This document shows positions 1 to 10,542 of a DNA stretch of 64,000 bases, piece after piece. Each line of letters opens with the position of its first letter. The stretch's first letter is position 1. A program made the translations under genes and the position numbers. The notes beneath the pieces were generated by a model. The model searched no databases, was not told the DNA's origin, and saw only the letters and a list, made by a program, of their open reading frames with translations. Source of the stretch: Actinomadura litoris (GTDB lineage: Bacteria; Actinomycetota; Actinomycetes; Streptosporangiales; Streptosporangiaceae); NCBI RefSeq assembly GCF_009733595.1, contig NZ_WOFH01000002.1, forward strand, positions 496,001 to 560,000. The letters run 5' to 3'.

Positions 1-743
1 ACGTCCCGGTGCGTGTAGAGCAGGTAGGCGGCGCGGTGCAGCGCCGCGACCGTCTTGCCCGTGCCCGGCCCGCCCTGGACGACCAGCACGCCCTGCAGCG
101 CCGAGCGGATGACCTGGTCCTGCTCCTCCTGGATCGTGGCGACCACGTCGCTCATCCGGCCCGTCCGGCCGCGCCGCAGCGTCGCCAGCAGCGCCGCCTC
201 GCCGACGATCCCGCCGCGCTCGGACTCCGCCAGCCCCTCCAGGTCGAAGACCTCGTCGTCCAGCCGGACGACCTCCCGCTGCCGTAGGTGCAGGTGGCGG
301 CGCCGCGCGAGGGTGCCGGGCGCGCCCGGCGTGGCCGTGTAGAACGGGCGCGCCGCCTCGGCCCGCCAGTCGATCAGCATCGGCTCGTGGTCGCCGTCGC
401 GCAGCCCGATCCGGCCGACGTAGAAGGTGTCGCCGGGGCCGTCGGCGTCGGAGCGGTGGTCGATGCGGCCGAAGCACAGCCCCTGCTCGACGCCGCTCAG
501 CCTGGCCAGTCGCCGGGCCGCCTCGTCGGTGGCGACGGCGCTCTCCAGCCGCGCCTGGAACGCGCTCCCGCCCCCCGCGGCCGGGCCCCTGCGCAGCGCG
601 TCCTCGGCCCGGGCGCGCTCGGCGTCGAGCCGCTCGTACACGCGGGACACATGCTCCTGCTCCGCGCGCAGGGCCGCCTCGCGCACCTCGTCCCGAGGTT
701 CTCGACGTTCGGGCTTGACAGCATCCGGTTGACGGAGTCCCAT
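1..743 (-). CDS. HelD-like UvrD/Rep-family helicase, N-terminal part
   Basis: The reading frame runs off the left edge, so only about the first 247 residues are visible. It opens MGLRQPDAVK, has an acidic/Arg-rich helical stretch (about residues 20-50), then GLCFGRID and LIDWRAEAARPFY, and ends with a Walker A, GGPGTGKT, near residue 232. This layout is that of actinobacterial HelD/HelR proteins, which bind RNA polymerase, eject stalled complexes and in some species give rifamycin tolerance. The ATG at 743 was chosen because AGGAG lies about 10 bases upstream. No rifamycin-associated inverted repeat is seen upstream. Family assignment is firm; role in rifamycin response is only a possibility. 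Confidence 0.85.
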   Translation of the reverse strand, partial: MGLRQPDAVKPERREPRDEVREAALRAEQEHVSRVYERLDAERARAEDALRRGPAAGGGSAFQARLESAVATDEAARRLARLSGVEQGLCFGRIDHRSDADGPGDTFYVGRIGLRDGDHEPMLIDWRAEAARPFYTATPGAPGTLARRRHLHLRQREVVRLDDEVFDLEGLAESERGGIVGEAALLATLRRGRTGRMSDVVATIQEEQDQVIRSALQGVLVVQGGPGTGKTVAALHRAAYLLYTHRD

Positions 744-920
744 GCCTCGGCTACACTCCTGTTCATAGAATGGAGTTTGGTGTGCGCAGTTCGTAAGCCG
801 CCACCTTATCATCCGAATCCCGTCCTTCGTGCGCGTTCCGAAGGACCACCTCTTCGCCGCCGATCCGGCGCTGATCCGCGGCCGGTCCGCCGCCGAACCG
901 ATCTTTCCTGTTGTGGCGGC

Positions 921-964
921 CGTCACCCGCGCGGCGTCTCCCGGTCACCGGCCTTCACGAGGCT
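921..964 (+). promoter_or_regulatory. Possible PHO box (four 11-nt registers) upstream of phoD
   Basis: CGTCACC begins at 921 and GGTCACC at 943, exactly 22 bases apart; the intervening register (932) reads CGGCGTCTCCC and the next (954) TTCACGAGGCT. Actinomycete PhoP boxes are 11-nt direct repeats around GTTCACC. Two units fit well and two poorly. It ends about 40 bases before the phosphatase start, a sensible place for activation under phosphate limitation. Inference only. Confidence 0.4.
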
Positions 965-1006
965 TTCCGGCGTTTACTGCCAGACGTCCGAAAGGTCGCG
1001 TTTCAC

Positions 1007-2692
1007 ATGGCCGACTCCGCGCCCCAGCTCAACCGGAGATCCTTCCTCGTCGTCGGCGGCCTCGCCGTCGGCACCGCCACCGCCGCGGGCGGCGTCCCCG
1101 GGACCGCCCACGCCGCCACGCTCCGGTCGCGCGCCCTCGCCGGCGACCCGTTCACGCTGGGCGTCGCCTCCGGCGACCCCGACCCGCGCGGTTTCGTCCT
1201 CTGGACGCGCCTCGCCGTCGACCCGCACGCCGAGGACGGCCTCGGCGGCATGCCCGCGCGGCCCGTCCCCGTCCAGTGGGAGGTGTCCTCCGACGACCGG
1301 TTCCGCCGCGTCGACCGGCGCGGCACCGCCGTCGCGAGCCCCGAGGCCGCGCACTCGGTCCACGTCGAGCTGAACGACCTGCGCCCCGGCCGCGACTACT
1401 GGTACCGGTTCCGCACCGGCACCCATGTCTCGCCGGTCGGCCGGACCCGCACCGCGCCCCGCGCCGACTCCTTCGGCCCGGCCCTCGCGATGGGCTTCGT
1501 CTCGTGCTCCCAGTTCGAGCACGGCTGGTTCACCGCCTACCGGCGGCTCGCCGAGGAGCACCCCGACCTGATCCTCCACCTCGGCGACTACCAGTACGAG
1601 TACAAGAAGGGCGTCTACACCATCCCGGGCGGCAACGTCCGCGACCACGAGGGCCCCGAGACCGTCACGCTCGCCGACTACCGGCTGCGGCACGCCCAGT
1701 ACAAGTCCGACCTCGACCTCCAGGCCGCGCACGAGGCCGCGCCCTGGCTCGTCGTGTTCGACGACCACGAGGTCGAGAACAACTGGGCCGACGACGTCCC
1801 CGAGGAGGGCTCCGACACGCCCGACCCCGCCGACTTCGCCAAGCGCCGCGCCGCCGCGTTCCAGGCGTACTACGAGAACATGCCGCTGCGCCGCCGGTCG
1901 GTCCCGAGGGGGCCGGACATCCAGATCTACCGGCGGGTCCAGTGGGGCAAGCTCGCCAACTTCCACATGCTCGACACCCGCCAGTTCCGCGACGACCAGG
2001 CGTGCGGCGACGGCAACAAGGTCTGCGACGCCGCGAACGACCCGAAGCGCTCCATCACCGGGGAGCAGCAGGAGAAGTGGCTGATCGACGGGTTCCGCCG
2101 CTCCGAGGCCCGTTGGGACGTCATCGGCCAGCAGGTCTTCTTCGCCCAGCGCGACAGCGACGCCGGGCCGCTGAAGAAGACCTCGCAGGACGCCTGGGAC
2201 GGCTACGTCGCCTCCCGTGACCGCATCACCAAGGGCTGGGTGGACGCGAAGGTCCGCAACGCCGTCGTGCTCACCGGCGACGTCCACGCGCACTGGGCGA
2301 GCGAGCTCAAGGCGAACTACGACGACCCGGGCTCGGCGACCGTCGGCTCCGAGCTGGTGTGCACCTCGATCACCAGCACCGGCGACGGCAAGGACTCCAA
2401 CCCCGCCGACCACCCCTACCTCAAGATCAACAAGCACCTGCGCTTCTACAACAACCAGCGCGGCTACGTCATGACCCGGATCGGCAAGGAGGAGATGAAG
2501 GCCGACTTCAAGACCCTCCCGACCGTGCGGACGCCCGGCGCCGAGATCTCGACCAAGGCCACCTTCGTCATCGAGGACCGCGTCCCCGGCCCGAAGCAGA
2601 CCTACCTGCGCCCCTACGCCGCCGCGAAGGCGTCGGCCGGGTCCGACCAGGCGGTCATCGACCAGACGATCCGCAACGAGACCCAGCCCTGA
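1007..2692 (+). CDS. phoD: Tat-exported PhoD-type alkaline phosphatase
   Basis: 561 residues. The N-terminus MADSAPQLNRRSFLVVGG carries a twin-arginine signal (Arg10-Arg11) followed by a hydrophobic segment and an AHA cleavage-like site near residue 38. The mature part begins with the N-terminal PhoD domain (FTLGVASGDPDPRGFVLWTR), then metallophosphatase motifs: LGDYQYEY near 190, FDDHEVENNW near 250 and LTGDVHAHW near 425, which supply the Fe/Ca ligands in this family. PhoD enzymes are secreted phosphomono/diesterases used to scavenge phosphate. The ATG at 1007 was preferred over the longer frame from 911 because it places the RR motif correctly. A PHO-box-like repeat lies upstream. Confidence 0.93.
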   Translation: MADSAPQLNRRSFLVVGGLAVGTATAAGGVPGTAHAATLRSRALAGDPFTLGVASGDPDPRGFVLWTRLAVDPHAEDGLGGMPARPVPVQWEVSSDDRFRRVDRRGTAVASPEAAHSVHVELNDLRPGRDYWYRFRTGTHVSPVGRTRTAPRADSFGPALAMGFVSCSQFEHGWFTAYRRLAEEHPDLILHLGDYQYEYKKGVYTIPGGNVRDHEGPETVTLADYRLRHAQYKSDLDLQAAHEAAPWLVVFDDHEVENNWADDVPEEGSDTPDPADFAKRRAAAFQAYYENMPLRRRSVPRGPDIQIYRRVQWGKLANFHMLDTRQFRDDQACGDGNKVCDAANDPKRSITGEQQEKWLIDGFRRSEARWDVIGQQVFFAQRDSDAGPLKKTSQDAWDGYVASRDRITKGWVDAKVRNAVVLTGDVHAHWASELKANYDDPGSATVGSELVCTSITSTGDGKDSNPADHPYLKINKHLRFYNNQRGYVMTRIGKEEMKADFKTLPTVRTPGAEISTKATFVIEDRVPGPKQTYLRPYAAAKASAGSDQAVIDQTIRNETQP

Positions 2693-2694
2693 CC

Positions 2695-2714
2695 CCCGGC
2701 CGCGCGCGGCCGGG
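2695..2714. terminator. GC hairpin between convergent phoD and ligC
   Basis: A perfect 20-base palindrome begins three bases after the phoD stop codon: an 8-bp stem starting CCCGGCCG around a CGCG loop. It has no T-run. Lying between two convergent genes, it could end transcription from both sides, as GC stems often do in actinomycetes. Confidence 0.5.
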
Positions 2715-2755
2715 CCGCCTCCCTCAGCCGGGGGCGGCGGCCCGGCCGCCGCGGC

Positions 2756-3847
2756 TCAGCGGTCGGCGCGCGGCTTCTTCGCCGAGCCGCTGAGGATGTC
2801 GTCGAGGTCGTAGGCGACCGGCACCTCCAACTGCTCGTAGGTGCACGACCCGGGCGTCCGGTCGGGACGCCAGTTGCGGAACCGCGCGGTGTGCCGGAAC
2901 CGGTCGCCCTCCATCGCCTCGTAGGCGACCTCGACGACCAGCTCGGGGCGCAGCGCCACCCAGGCCAGGTCCTTCTTGCCCGTCCAGCGGGAGATCGCGC
3001 CCGGCATCCGGTCGGCGGTGGCCTCGGTCTGCCGCGCCCAGCCCGCCCACGGATGGCCGTCGAGGTCCTCCATCCGGTAGGGCTTCAGCTCCTCGACCAG
3101 CTCGGCGCGGCGCTTCATCGTGAACGAGGCCGCGACCCCCACGTGCTGGAGGTTGCCCTCGGCGTTGAACAGGCCGAGCAGCAGCGAGCCGACGATCGGC
3201 CCCGACTTGTGCCAGCGGAAGCCCGCGACCACGCAGTCGGCGGTGCGCTCGTGCTTGACCTTGAACAGGACCCGCTTGTCGGGCGCGTACGGGACGTCGC
3301 GCGGCTTGGCGATCACGCCGTCCAGCCCGGCGCCCTCGAACTCCTCGAACCAGCGCAGCGCCAGCTCGTAGGAGTCGGACGCGGGCGTCACGAACACCGG
3401 CGCCCCCACCCCCGCCAGGGTCTCCACGAGGCGCCTCCGCCGCTCGCCCAGCGGCACCTCCATCAGCGACTCGTCGCCGACCGCGAGCAGGTCGAAGGCC
3501 ACGAACGAGGCGGGCGTCTCCTCCGAGAGCAGCTTGATCCGGGACGCCGCCGGGTGGATGCGCTGCTGGAGGCCGTCGAAGTCGAGGCGGGTGCCCCTGC
3601 GCAGGACGATCTCGCCGTCGACCACGCACCGCTCGGGCAGCTCCCGCCTCACCGCCTCCACCAGCTCGGGGAAGTAGCGGGTCAGCGGCTTCTCACCGCG
3701 GCTGGACAGCTCCACCTCGTCGCCGTCGCGGAAGACGACGCAGCGGAAACCGTCCCACTTGGGCTCGTACAGCAGGTCGCCCTGGGGCATCGTCTTGACC
3801 GCCTTGGCCAGCATCGGCGACAGCGGCGGACTGATCGGCAGGTCCAT
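2756..3847 (-). CDS. ligC: ATP-dependent DNA ligase, LigC type
   Basis: 363 residues. Begins MDLPISPPLSPMLAKAVK and carries the adenylation motif EPKWDGFR with the nucleophile Lys30, then DGEIV (motif III region), FDLLAV, VIAKP and FKVKHERTADCVV (motifs IV-V), followed by an OB-fold C-terminus (RHTARFRNWRPDR). Size and sequence match the stand-alone actinobacterial LigC enzymes, which seal nicks in repair and, in mycobacteria, act as a backup in Ku-dependent end joining. No Ku or LigD polymerase domain is in the window. The ATG at 3847 gives the family's usual N-terminus; a 20-residue longer frame is possible but less likely. Confidence 0.92.
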   Translation of the reverse strand: MDLPISPPLSPMLAKAVKTMPQGDLLYEPKWDGFRCVVFRDGDEVELSSRGEKPLTRYFPELVEAVRRELPERCVVDGEIVLRRGTRLDFDGLQQRIHPAASRIKLLSEETPASFVAFDLLAVGDESLMEVPLGERRRRLVETLAGVGAPVFVTPASDSYELALRWFEEFEGAGLDGVIAKPRDVPYAPDKRVLFKVKHERTADCVVAGFRWHKSGPIVGSLLLGLFNAEGNLQHVGVAASFTMKRRAELVEELKPYRMEDLDGHPWAGWARQTEATADRMPGAISRWTGKKDLAWVALRPELVVEVAYEAMEGDRFRHTARFRNWRPDRTPGSCTYEQLEVPVAYDLDDILSGSAKKPRADR

Positions 3848-3911
3848 GCCCCCATCTTGCGCCCTGCCACCGACAAAGGGGCAGGCCGGGGGGCCGGAAA
3901 CGGTCATTGGC

Positions 3912-3917
3912 TACGCT
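3912..3917 (+). promoter_or_regulatory. -10 box (TACGCT) for a leaderless transcript
   Basis: TACGCT followed by seven bases and then the ATG at 3925, the spacing expected when transcription begins at the start codon. There is no Shine-Dalgarno in front of that ATG and no clear -35 element. Confidence 0.5.
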
Positions 3918-3924
3918 GGCGCGC

Positions 3925-4623
3925 ATGCGCCGCCTGCACCCCGAGCCCGCCGCCGGCGTCGATCCCTACGACGCCTACGGCGAGCCTCCCGGCCTGCGGC
4001 TCGGCATGGTCATGAGCGCGGACGGCTCGGTCACCGACGCCGAGGGCTGGACCGACGGCCTCGGCGGCGAGGCCGACTTCCGCGTGTTCCGGACGCTGCG
4101 CGCCCTCGCGGACGCGATCCTCGTCGGCGCCGGAACCGTCCGGACCGGACGGCTCGGCCCGGCGCGCCTCCGTCCCGACCTGCGCGCGCGCCGGGGCGGC
4201 CCGCCCGCCCCCATCGTCGTGGTGAGCCGCTCCCTGGACCTGGACTGGTCGCTTCCCCTGTTCACCGAGGCCGAGACCCCGACGGTCGTGGTGACGACGG
4301 AGCGCGCGCGGGCCCGCGTCCCGTCCGGCGTCACGGCCGTCGCGGCGGGGGAGGACGAGGTCGACCTGCCCGCCGCGGTCCGCGCGCTGCGCGAGGACCT
4401 CGGCCACGAGCGGCTGCTCTGCGAGGGCGGCCCCGCCCTCGCCACCGCCCTGCTCCGCGCCTCACTCGTGGACGAACTATGCCTGAACCTCGCCCCCACC
4501 CTCCTCGGCGGGCCCCGCCACACCCGCCTCCTCGGCGGCCTGGACGCGGAGGTCCCGCTCGAACCCGCCGCGCTCTACCTGGACGAGGGCGTCCTGTTCG
4601 TCCGCTACCTGGTGCGGGTGTAG
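3925..4623 (+). CDS. RibD C-terminal domain / dihydrofolate-reductase-like reductase (copy 1)
   Basis: 232 residues in the RibD_C fold: GMVMSADGSV at the NADPH-binding N-terminus, LADAILVGAGTVRTGR, a central VVSRSLDLDW strand and LLCEGGPALATALL near the C-terminus. In riboflavin synthesis this domain reduces the deaminated pyrimidine, but there is no RibD deaminase domain here and no rib gene nearby, so this is one of the stand-alone reductases of unknown substrate common in actinomycetes. Start at ATG 3925, read as leaderless. Its last 19 bases overlap the end of the convergent second copy. Confidence 0.82.
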   Translation: MRRLHPEPAAGVDPYDAYGEPPGLRLGMVMSADGSVTDAEGWTDGLGGEADFRVFRTLRALADAILVGAGTVRTGRLGPARLRPDLRARRGGPPAPIVVVSRSLDLDWSLPLFTEAETPTVVVTTERARARVPSGVTAVAAGEDEVDLPAAVRALREDLGHERLLCEGGPALATALLRASLVDELCLNLAPTLLGGPRHTRLLGGLDAEVPLEPAALYLDEGVLFVRYLVRV

Positions 4624-5342
4624 CGGAGGAAGAGGAAGTCCTCGTCCTGGAGCGCGTGCGCCAGGCTCAACTCCTCCGGGACGGGCAGCGGCGGCCCGTT
4701 CAGGATCCGCGTCGCGGCGCCGGCCAGCAGCAGCGGGCTCAGCGTGAGGCACAGCTCGTCGAGCAGCCCCGCCGCGACGAACCCCGCGAGGACCGAGGGC
4801 CCGCCCTCGCACAGCATCCGGCGGTGCCCGCGCGCCTCCAGCGCCGCGAGCGCGGCGGCGAAGTCGAGCGTGGCCTCCCCGGCCGTGATCACCTCGGCGC
4901 GCTCGCGGGCCGCCCGCAGCCGCTCGGCGGGCGCGCCGGCGGGCGCCAGCACGATCGTCGGCTCCACCGCCTCGGTGAACACGGGCGCGTCGAAGTCCAG
5001 GTCGAGCGTGCGGGAGATGACCGCCAGCGGCGGCACGGCGGACCTTCCCTCGCGCAGGCCGCCCCAGCCCTCGACCGGACGGACCGGGCCGTAGCCCTCG
5101 GCCCGCACGGTCCCGGCGCCGACGATCACCACGTCCGCGAGCCCGCGCAGCAGCGAGAACAGGAACCGGTCGGCGGCGTTGCCGAGGCCGCCGCTGAGCC
5201 CGGCGCGCTGCGCGGCGCCGTCCAGCCCGGCCACCATGTTGGCCCTCAGGTGGCGGCCCCGTTCGGGCGGGGCGTAGCGCTCGGCGAGGTCGACCGGGCC
5301 CGGCAGCGGCGACAGCGTTCGCAAGGTCTCCAAGGTGTCCAT
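4605..5342 (-). CDS. RibD C-terminal domain / dihydrofolate-reductase-like reductase (copy 2)
   Basis: 245 residues, the same fold as its convergent neighbour: ANMVAGLDGAAQ, LADVVIVGAGTVRAEGYGP, VISRTLDLDFDAPVF and MLCEGGPSVLAGFVAAGLLDELCLT is the region aligning with LLCEGGPALATALL in copy 1. The two genes look like an inverted duplicate pair and share 19 bases at their 3' ends. The substrate is unknown. The ATG at 5342 is used; an in-frame GTG at 5351 is an alternative and neither has a strong ribosome binding site. Confidence 0.82.
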   Translation of the reverse strand: MDTLETLRTLSPLPGPVDLAERYAPPERGRHLRANMVAGLDGAAQRAGLSGGLGNAADRFLFSLLRGLADVVIVGAGTVRAEGYGPVRPVEGWGGLREGRSAVPPLAVISRTLDLDFDAPVFTEAVEPTIVLAPAGAPAERLRAARERAEVITAGEATLDFAAALAALEARGHRRMLCEGGPSVLAGFVAAGLLDELCLTLSPLLLAGAATRILNGPPLPVPEELSLAHALQDEDFLFLRYTRTR

Positions 5343-5498
5343 AGAGGACACAAGTTACCGCCCGGGCCGTCATCTCCCTGACGGGCCGCGTGACGCAGTG
5401 TGCGGCAATCTGTACGAATCAGTCATGGAGGTGTGCCCGCCGCGTCACACTGGGACCTCGGGCCACGGGGAACGAGAACCGCACCGAAGGGAGCGGAC

Positions 5499-5897
5499 GT
5501 GGAGTTCGCTGCGCTCACCGCGTGGGTCCTCGCCGCGGCGGTGGGCGGCTACCTGCTGGTCGTCTGGATGGCGAACGGCGGCCGGTCGACGAAGGTCACC
5601 CGGTTCCCGATCCTGGTCGTCGTGGGGCACCCCCTGGCCGCCGTGGCCGGGCTCGCCGCCTGGATCGCCTACCTGTTCACCGGCACCGCCTGGTACGCCT
5701 GGGGGGCGTTCGCCGCGCTGCTCGTCGTCGCCTTCCAGGGCTTCATGCTGTTCACCCGCTGGCTCGTCGGACGCGGCGGGCGGCACGCGCGGGGGGCCGA
5801 GCAGGCGTTCCCGGCCACCGCCGTCGCCGTGCACGGGGCGGTCGCCGCCGTGACCGTCGTCCTCGTGTTCCTCACCGTCATCGTCCAGGCCAGGTGA
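5499..5897 (+). CDS. Small integral membrane protein, unknown function
   Basis: 132 residues with four predicted membrane segments: roughly residues 3-23 (ALTAWVLAAAVGGYLLVVWM), 38-56, 59-80 and 108-130. There is no signal peptidase site and no recognisable domain. The GTG at 5499 was chosen because GAAGGGAG lies six bases upstream. It ends six bases before the end of the convergent glgX gene. I do not recognise the family. Confidence 0.7.
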   Translation: MEFAALTAWVLAAAVGGYLLVVWMANGGRSTKVTRFPILVVVGHPLAAVAGLAAWIAYLFTGTAWYAWGAFAALLVVAFQGFMLFTRWLVGRGGRHARGAEQAFPATAVAVHGAVAAVTVVLVFLTVIVQAR

Positions 5898-5903
5898 GCG
5901 GGT

Positions 5904-8009
<2,106 letters not shown>

Positions 8010-8058
8010 GCGCCCCCCTCGCCACTCGGCGTCGCCGATCGATTCTGACGTACCCGCC

Positions 8059-8646
8059 CTACCCGCGCGGCGGCACTCCATAGGGGAGACGCCAGACGAT
8101 CTCGTCCTCGTCGGTCTCGGCGGTGGGCCGCAGCCCGAGCCGCGCCGCCACCGCGGCCGACGCGGCGTTGTCCGGATGGATCGAGGCGACGATCTCGGCG
8201 GCGCCGTGCGCGAGCAGCCAGCCCACCAGCGCCCGCGCCGCCTCGGTCGCGAAGCCGAACCCCTGGTAGGGCATGCCTATCACCCACGCGACCGACGCGG
8301 CGTTGCGCGCGGCCGACGGCGTGACCGTCGAGCCGTCCGCCGGGGCCGCCACGGTGTAGCCGGGGCGCGCGGGCGTCACGGTCGCCTGGACGTAGCCCAC
8401 GGCCTGCCCGTCCCGGACGCGGCGCACGACCCAGTTGAGCCAGCCCTCCTGGTGGAACGGCGCCGGGCCCGCCACGAGGTGCTCGTACCGCGCGCGCAGC
8501 TCCTCGCCGGTCAGGGGCTCGCCGCCGATGTAGCGGTGCAGGCGCGGGTCGTCCAGCACCGGGGCCATCTCGGCCGCGTGGTGGACCGCCAGCGGCTCCA
8601 GGACGAGGCGCGGCGTGCTGATGGTCTCGGCGATCGGCCCGAACAC
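8059..8646 (-). CDS. GNAT-family N-acetyltransferase (RimJ/RimL-like)
   Basis: 195 residues. STPRLVLEPLAVHHAAEM at the N-terminus is the usual RimJ/RimL opening, followed by VGYVQATVTP, the acetyl-CoA loop region WVIGMPYQGFGFATEAARAL and ASIHPDNAASAAVAARLGL. The family transfers acetyl groups from acetyl-CoA to protein N-termini, antibiotics or small amines; the acceptor cannot be told. GTG start. It sits between glgX and a DUF4262 gene with no functional link visible. Confidence 0.85.
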   Translation of the reverse strand: MFGPIAETISTPRLVLEPLAVHHAAEMAPVLDDPRLHRYIGGEPLTGEELRARYEHLVAGPAPFHQEGWLNWVVRRVRDGQAVGYVQATVTPARPGYTVAAPADGSTVTPSAARNAASVAWVIGMPYQGFGFATEAARALVGWLLAHGAAEIVASIHPDNAASAAVAARLGLRPTAETDEDEIVWRLPYGVPPRG

Positions 8647-8686
8647 CCGGCCGATCCTACGGCGTACGGCGTCCCGAACGGGCCGG

Positions 8687-9250
8687 TCAGAGCCCCGTGG
8701 CGCGCAGCCGGCGGGTCCAGACGCCCGGGGAGTGCTGCGACGGCGCCAGCCACAGCCACGGCTGCGCGCGCCGGAACTCCAGCTCGGTCCCCGGCTGCCA
8801 GGGGTACAGGCCCTCGGGGTTGGGCCAGACGACCTGGAGGAACGGCAGCGGAGGCTGCCGGTAGAACGTGACCGCCCCGGAGAACAGCGCGTCGTACCAG
8901 CGGGTGTCCACGGCCCGGAACGCCGCCGGGCGCCCCCGGACGACGTCGTCGCGCCGCTCGCCGTTGGAGGGCTCCGCGCCGTCGGCGGCGCGCCGGCCGA
9001 GGGCGTTGAGCGTCTCCTCCGTCTCGTACACGTCGCCGCCGAACATCGCCAGCTCGGGGGAGCGGTGGCTGTGCCACAGCCCGATCGTGTACGCCCAGCC
9101 CGGGACGTCCCCCTCCGGGTGGACGAGGACGACGCTCCACCCGTACTGGGTGATGTGCACGATCGTGCGGAGGCGGAAGTTGTCGAGCCGGTCGCGGTCG
9201 CCGTGGTCGTGGCAGATCACGCACGCGCATGGGGGGCGACCGTCGGGCAT
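8687..9250 (-). CDS. DUF4262 domain protein
   Basis: 187 residues. The core WSVVLVHPEGDVPGWAYTIG followed by LWHSHRSPELAMFG is characteristic of DUF4262. The N-terminus CACVICHDHGDRD has Cys and His residues spaced like a small metal site. There is no signal peptide or membrane segment. Biochemical function of the family is unknown to me. It is read in the same direction as the acetyltransferase downstream, 40 bases away. Confidence 0.8.
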   Translation of the reverse strand: MPDGRPPCACVICHDHGDRDRLDNFRLRTIVHITQYGWSVVLVHPEGDVPGWAYTIGLWHSHRSPELAMFGGDVYETEETLNALGRRAADGAEPSNGERRDDVVRGRPAAFRAVDTRWYDALFSGAVTFYRQPPLPFLQVVWPNPEGLYPWQPGTELEFRRAQPWLWLAPSQHSPGVWTRRLRATGL

Positions 9251-9401
9251 GGCCTTCAGCCTACGATCAATTCGCGCTTCCGGCTCGCCCCGGCGGGCCC
9301 GTGCGTAGCCGCCTCCTCACCTACCGCTCGTATCCGCGCCGGTCAGGACACTTTCCTAACAAATCCGTGAACAAGGGCTGGTCGGGTCGCCGCGGCCGCC
9401 G

Positions 9402-10343
9402 CTACTGCCGCACGATCCAGTGGTCGTTCGCGCCCGCGCGCACGAACTTCAGCGTCGGGCACCAGTAGTCGCGCGGGTTCGGGTCGGTGTAGGGCTGCCA
9501 GGGGGAGTCCGACGCTCCCGCCGGACGCCACGCGCCGTTCTGCCGGAGCTGGATGGCACTGCTCTCGAAGACGACGTTCTTGGCCTCGGCGCAGTAGTAG
9601 GCGTTCCCGGTGGAGGCGTTGCGGCTGGCGTACACCTCGAAGATGTCCCAGCCGTAGGCGAGCTGGCTCGTGTCGGTTCCCGACTTGCTGTAGAACAGGC
9701 TCCAACTGGCCGTCTTGTAGTTGTAGAGGTACGCCGACCACGCGTTCCCGCTCGTGCCGGTCCTGACGAGCTGGATGTTGTAGGCGGGATGGCCGTTCAC
9801 GACCTGGGTGTAGGTCTGCAGGAAGGCGGCGTCCATCTTGATCTCTTTGGCGGGCCCGTTGCCGCCGCACCAGTCCCACGCCCAGATCTCGTTCCCGACG
9901 GCCTGCGAATAGACGGTCGTGACCTCCATGCAGGACCCGGCGGCCTTGATGGTGGGCGTGTAGGTGAAGTCGGCGCTGTTGGACACCCGGTAGGAGGTGT
10001 CGACGCTCTGCGTCGCCATCATCCCGTCGTGGCTCGCGGCGGTCGGCTCGACGCCCCAGAAATGGTGGAGCTGCTCGCGCCGCACCCGCATGCCGTGCAG
10101 TTCGCGGAAGGCGCGGGCGGCCTTCGCGCCCCCGGCGCCGCGGGTGAACGGCCGGGCCTCGGTGACGGTCCCGCTCTTGGGCGCGTCCGGGCTGGGGGAG
10201 GCCGGGGACGCGGCGGCCGCGGGCGGCTTCTCGCCCGGGGGCATCGCGGCGGCGGGAGCGGTGGCTCCGGCGGCGGGGACGGCCACCGGAGCCACCGTGA
10301 GGGTGGCTAGCGCGGCACACGTGAGCATGCTTCGACGCGGCAT
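9402..10343 (-). CDS. Secreted protein of unknown function
   Basis: 313 residues. MPRRSMLTCAALATLTVAPV is a signal peptide with likely cleavage near AAGATA, then a Pro/Ala-rich linker of about 45 residues. The mature domain (about 95-313) is rich in Tyr, Trp, Ser and Thr with evenly spaced Cys (GSCMEV, WDWCGG, YYCAEA, YWCPTL) that could form two disulfides, suggesting a compact beta fold. No catalytic motif is evident; carbohydrate binding is a guess from composition. AAGGAG lies seven bases before the ATG. It stands alone, with about 200 bases of non-coding DNA upstream. Confidence 0.75.
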   Translation of the reverse strand: MPRRSMLTCAALATLTVAPVAVPAAGATAPAAAMPPGEKPPAAAASPASPSPDAPKSGTVTEARPFTRGAGGAKAARAFRELHGMRVRREQLHHFWGVEPTAASHDGMMATQSVDTSYRVSNSADFTYTPTIKAAGSCMEVTTVYSQAVGNEIWAWDWCGGNGPAKEIKMDAAFLQTYTQVVNGHPAYNIQLVRTGTSGNAWSAYLYNYKTASWSLFYSKSGTDTSQLAYGWDIFEVYASRNASTGNAYYCAEAKNVVFESSAIQLRQNGAWRPAGASDSPWQPYTDPNPRDYWCPTLKFVRAGANDHWIVRQ

Positions 10344-10542
10344 GGGGCTACTCCTTGGCGGGGGCGGAGCGGTCGGCATGCGCGCGCTTGCCGTGGCACG
10401 TGGCGGGGGGCGTGTCGTGCCGGTCCCAAGGATCATGACGGGCGCCGCGTTGTGTCAATGATCGGAATTTCAGCGCGCTTTCAGTACGCGTCGAAAAGGC
10501 CGTGCGGGCGGGCCGGATTCACCCCCGCCGGGGCGCCCGCGG

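Noticed and set aside
744..1006. Rifamycin-associated element before the HelD-like gene
   Set aside because: I looked for the GGGGCTTGCGGCAAGCCCC-type palindrome and did not find it.
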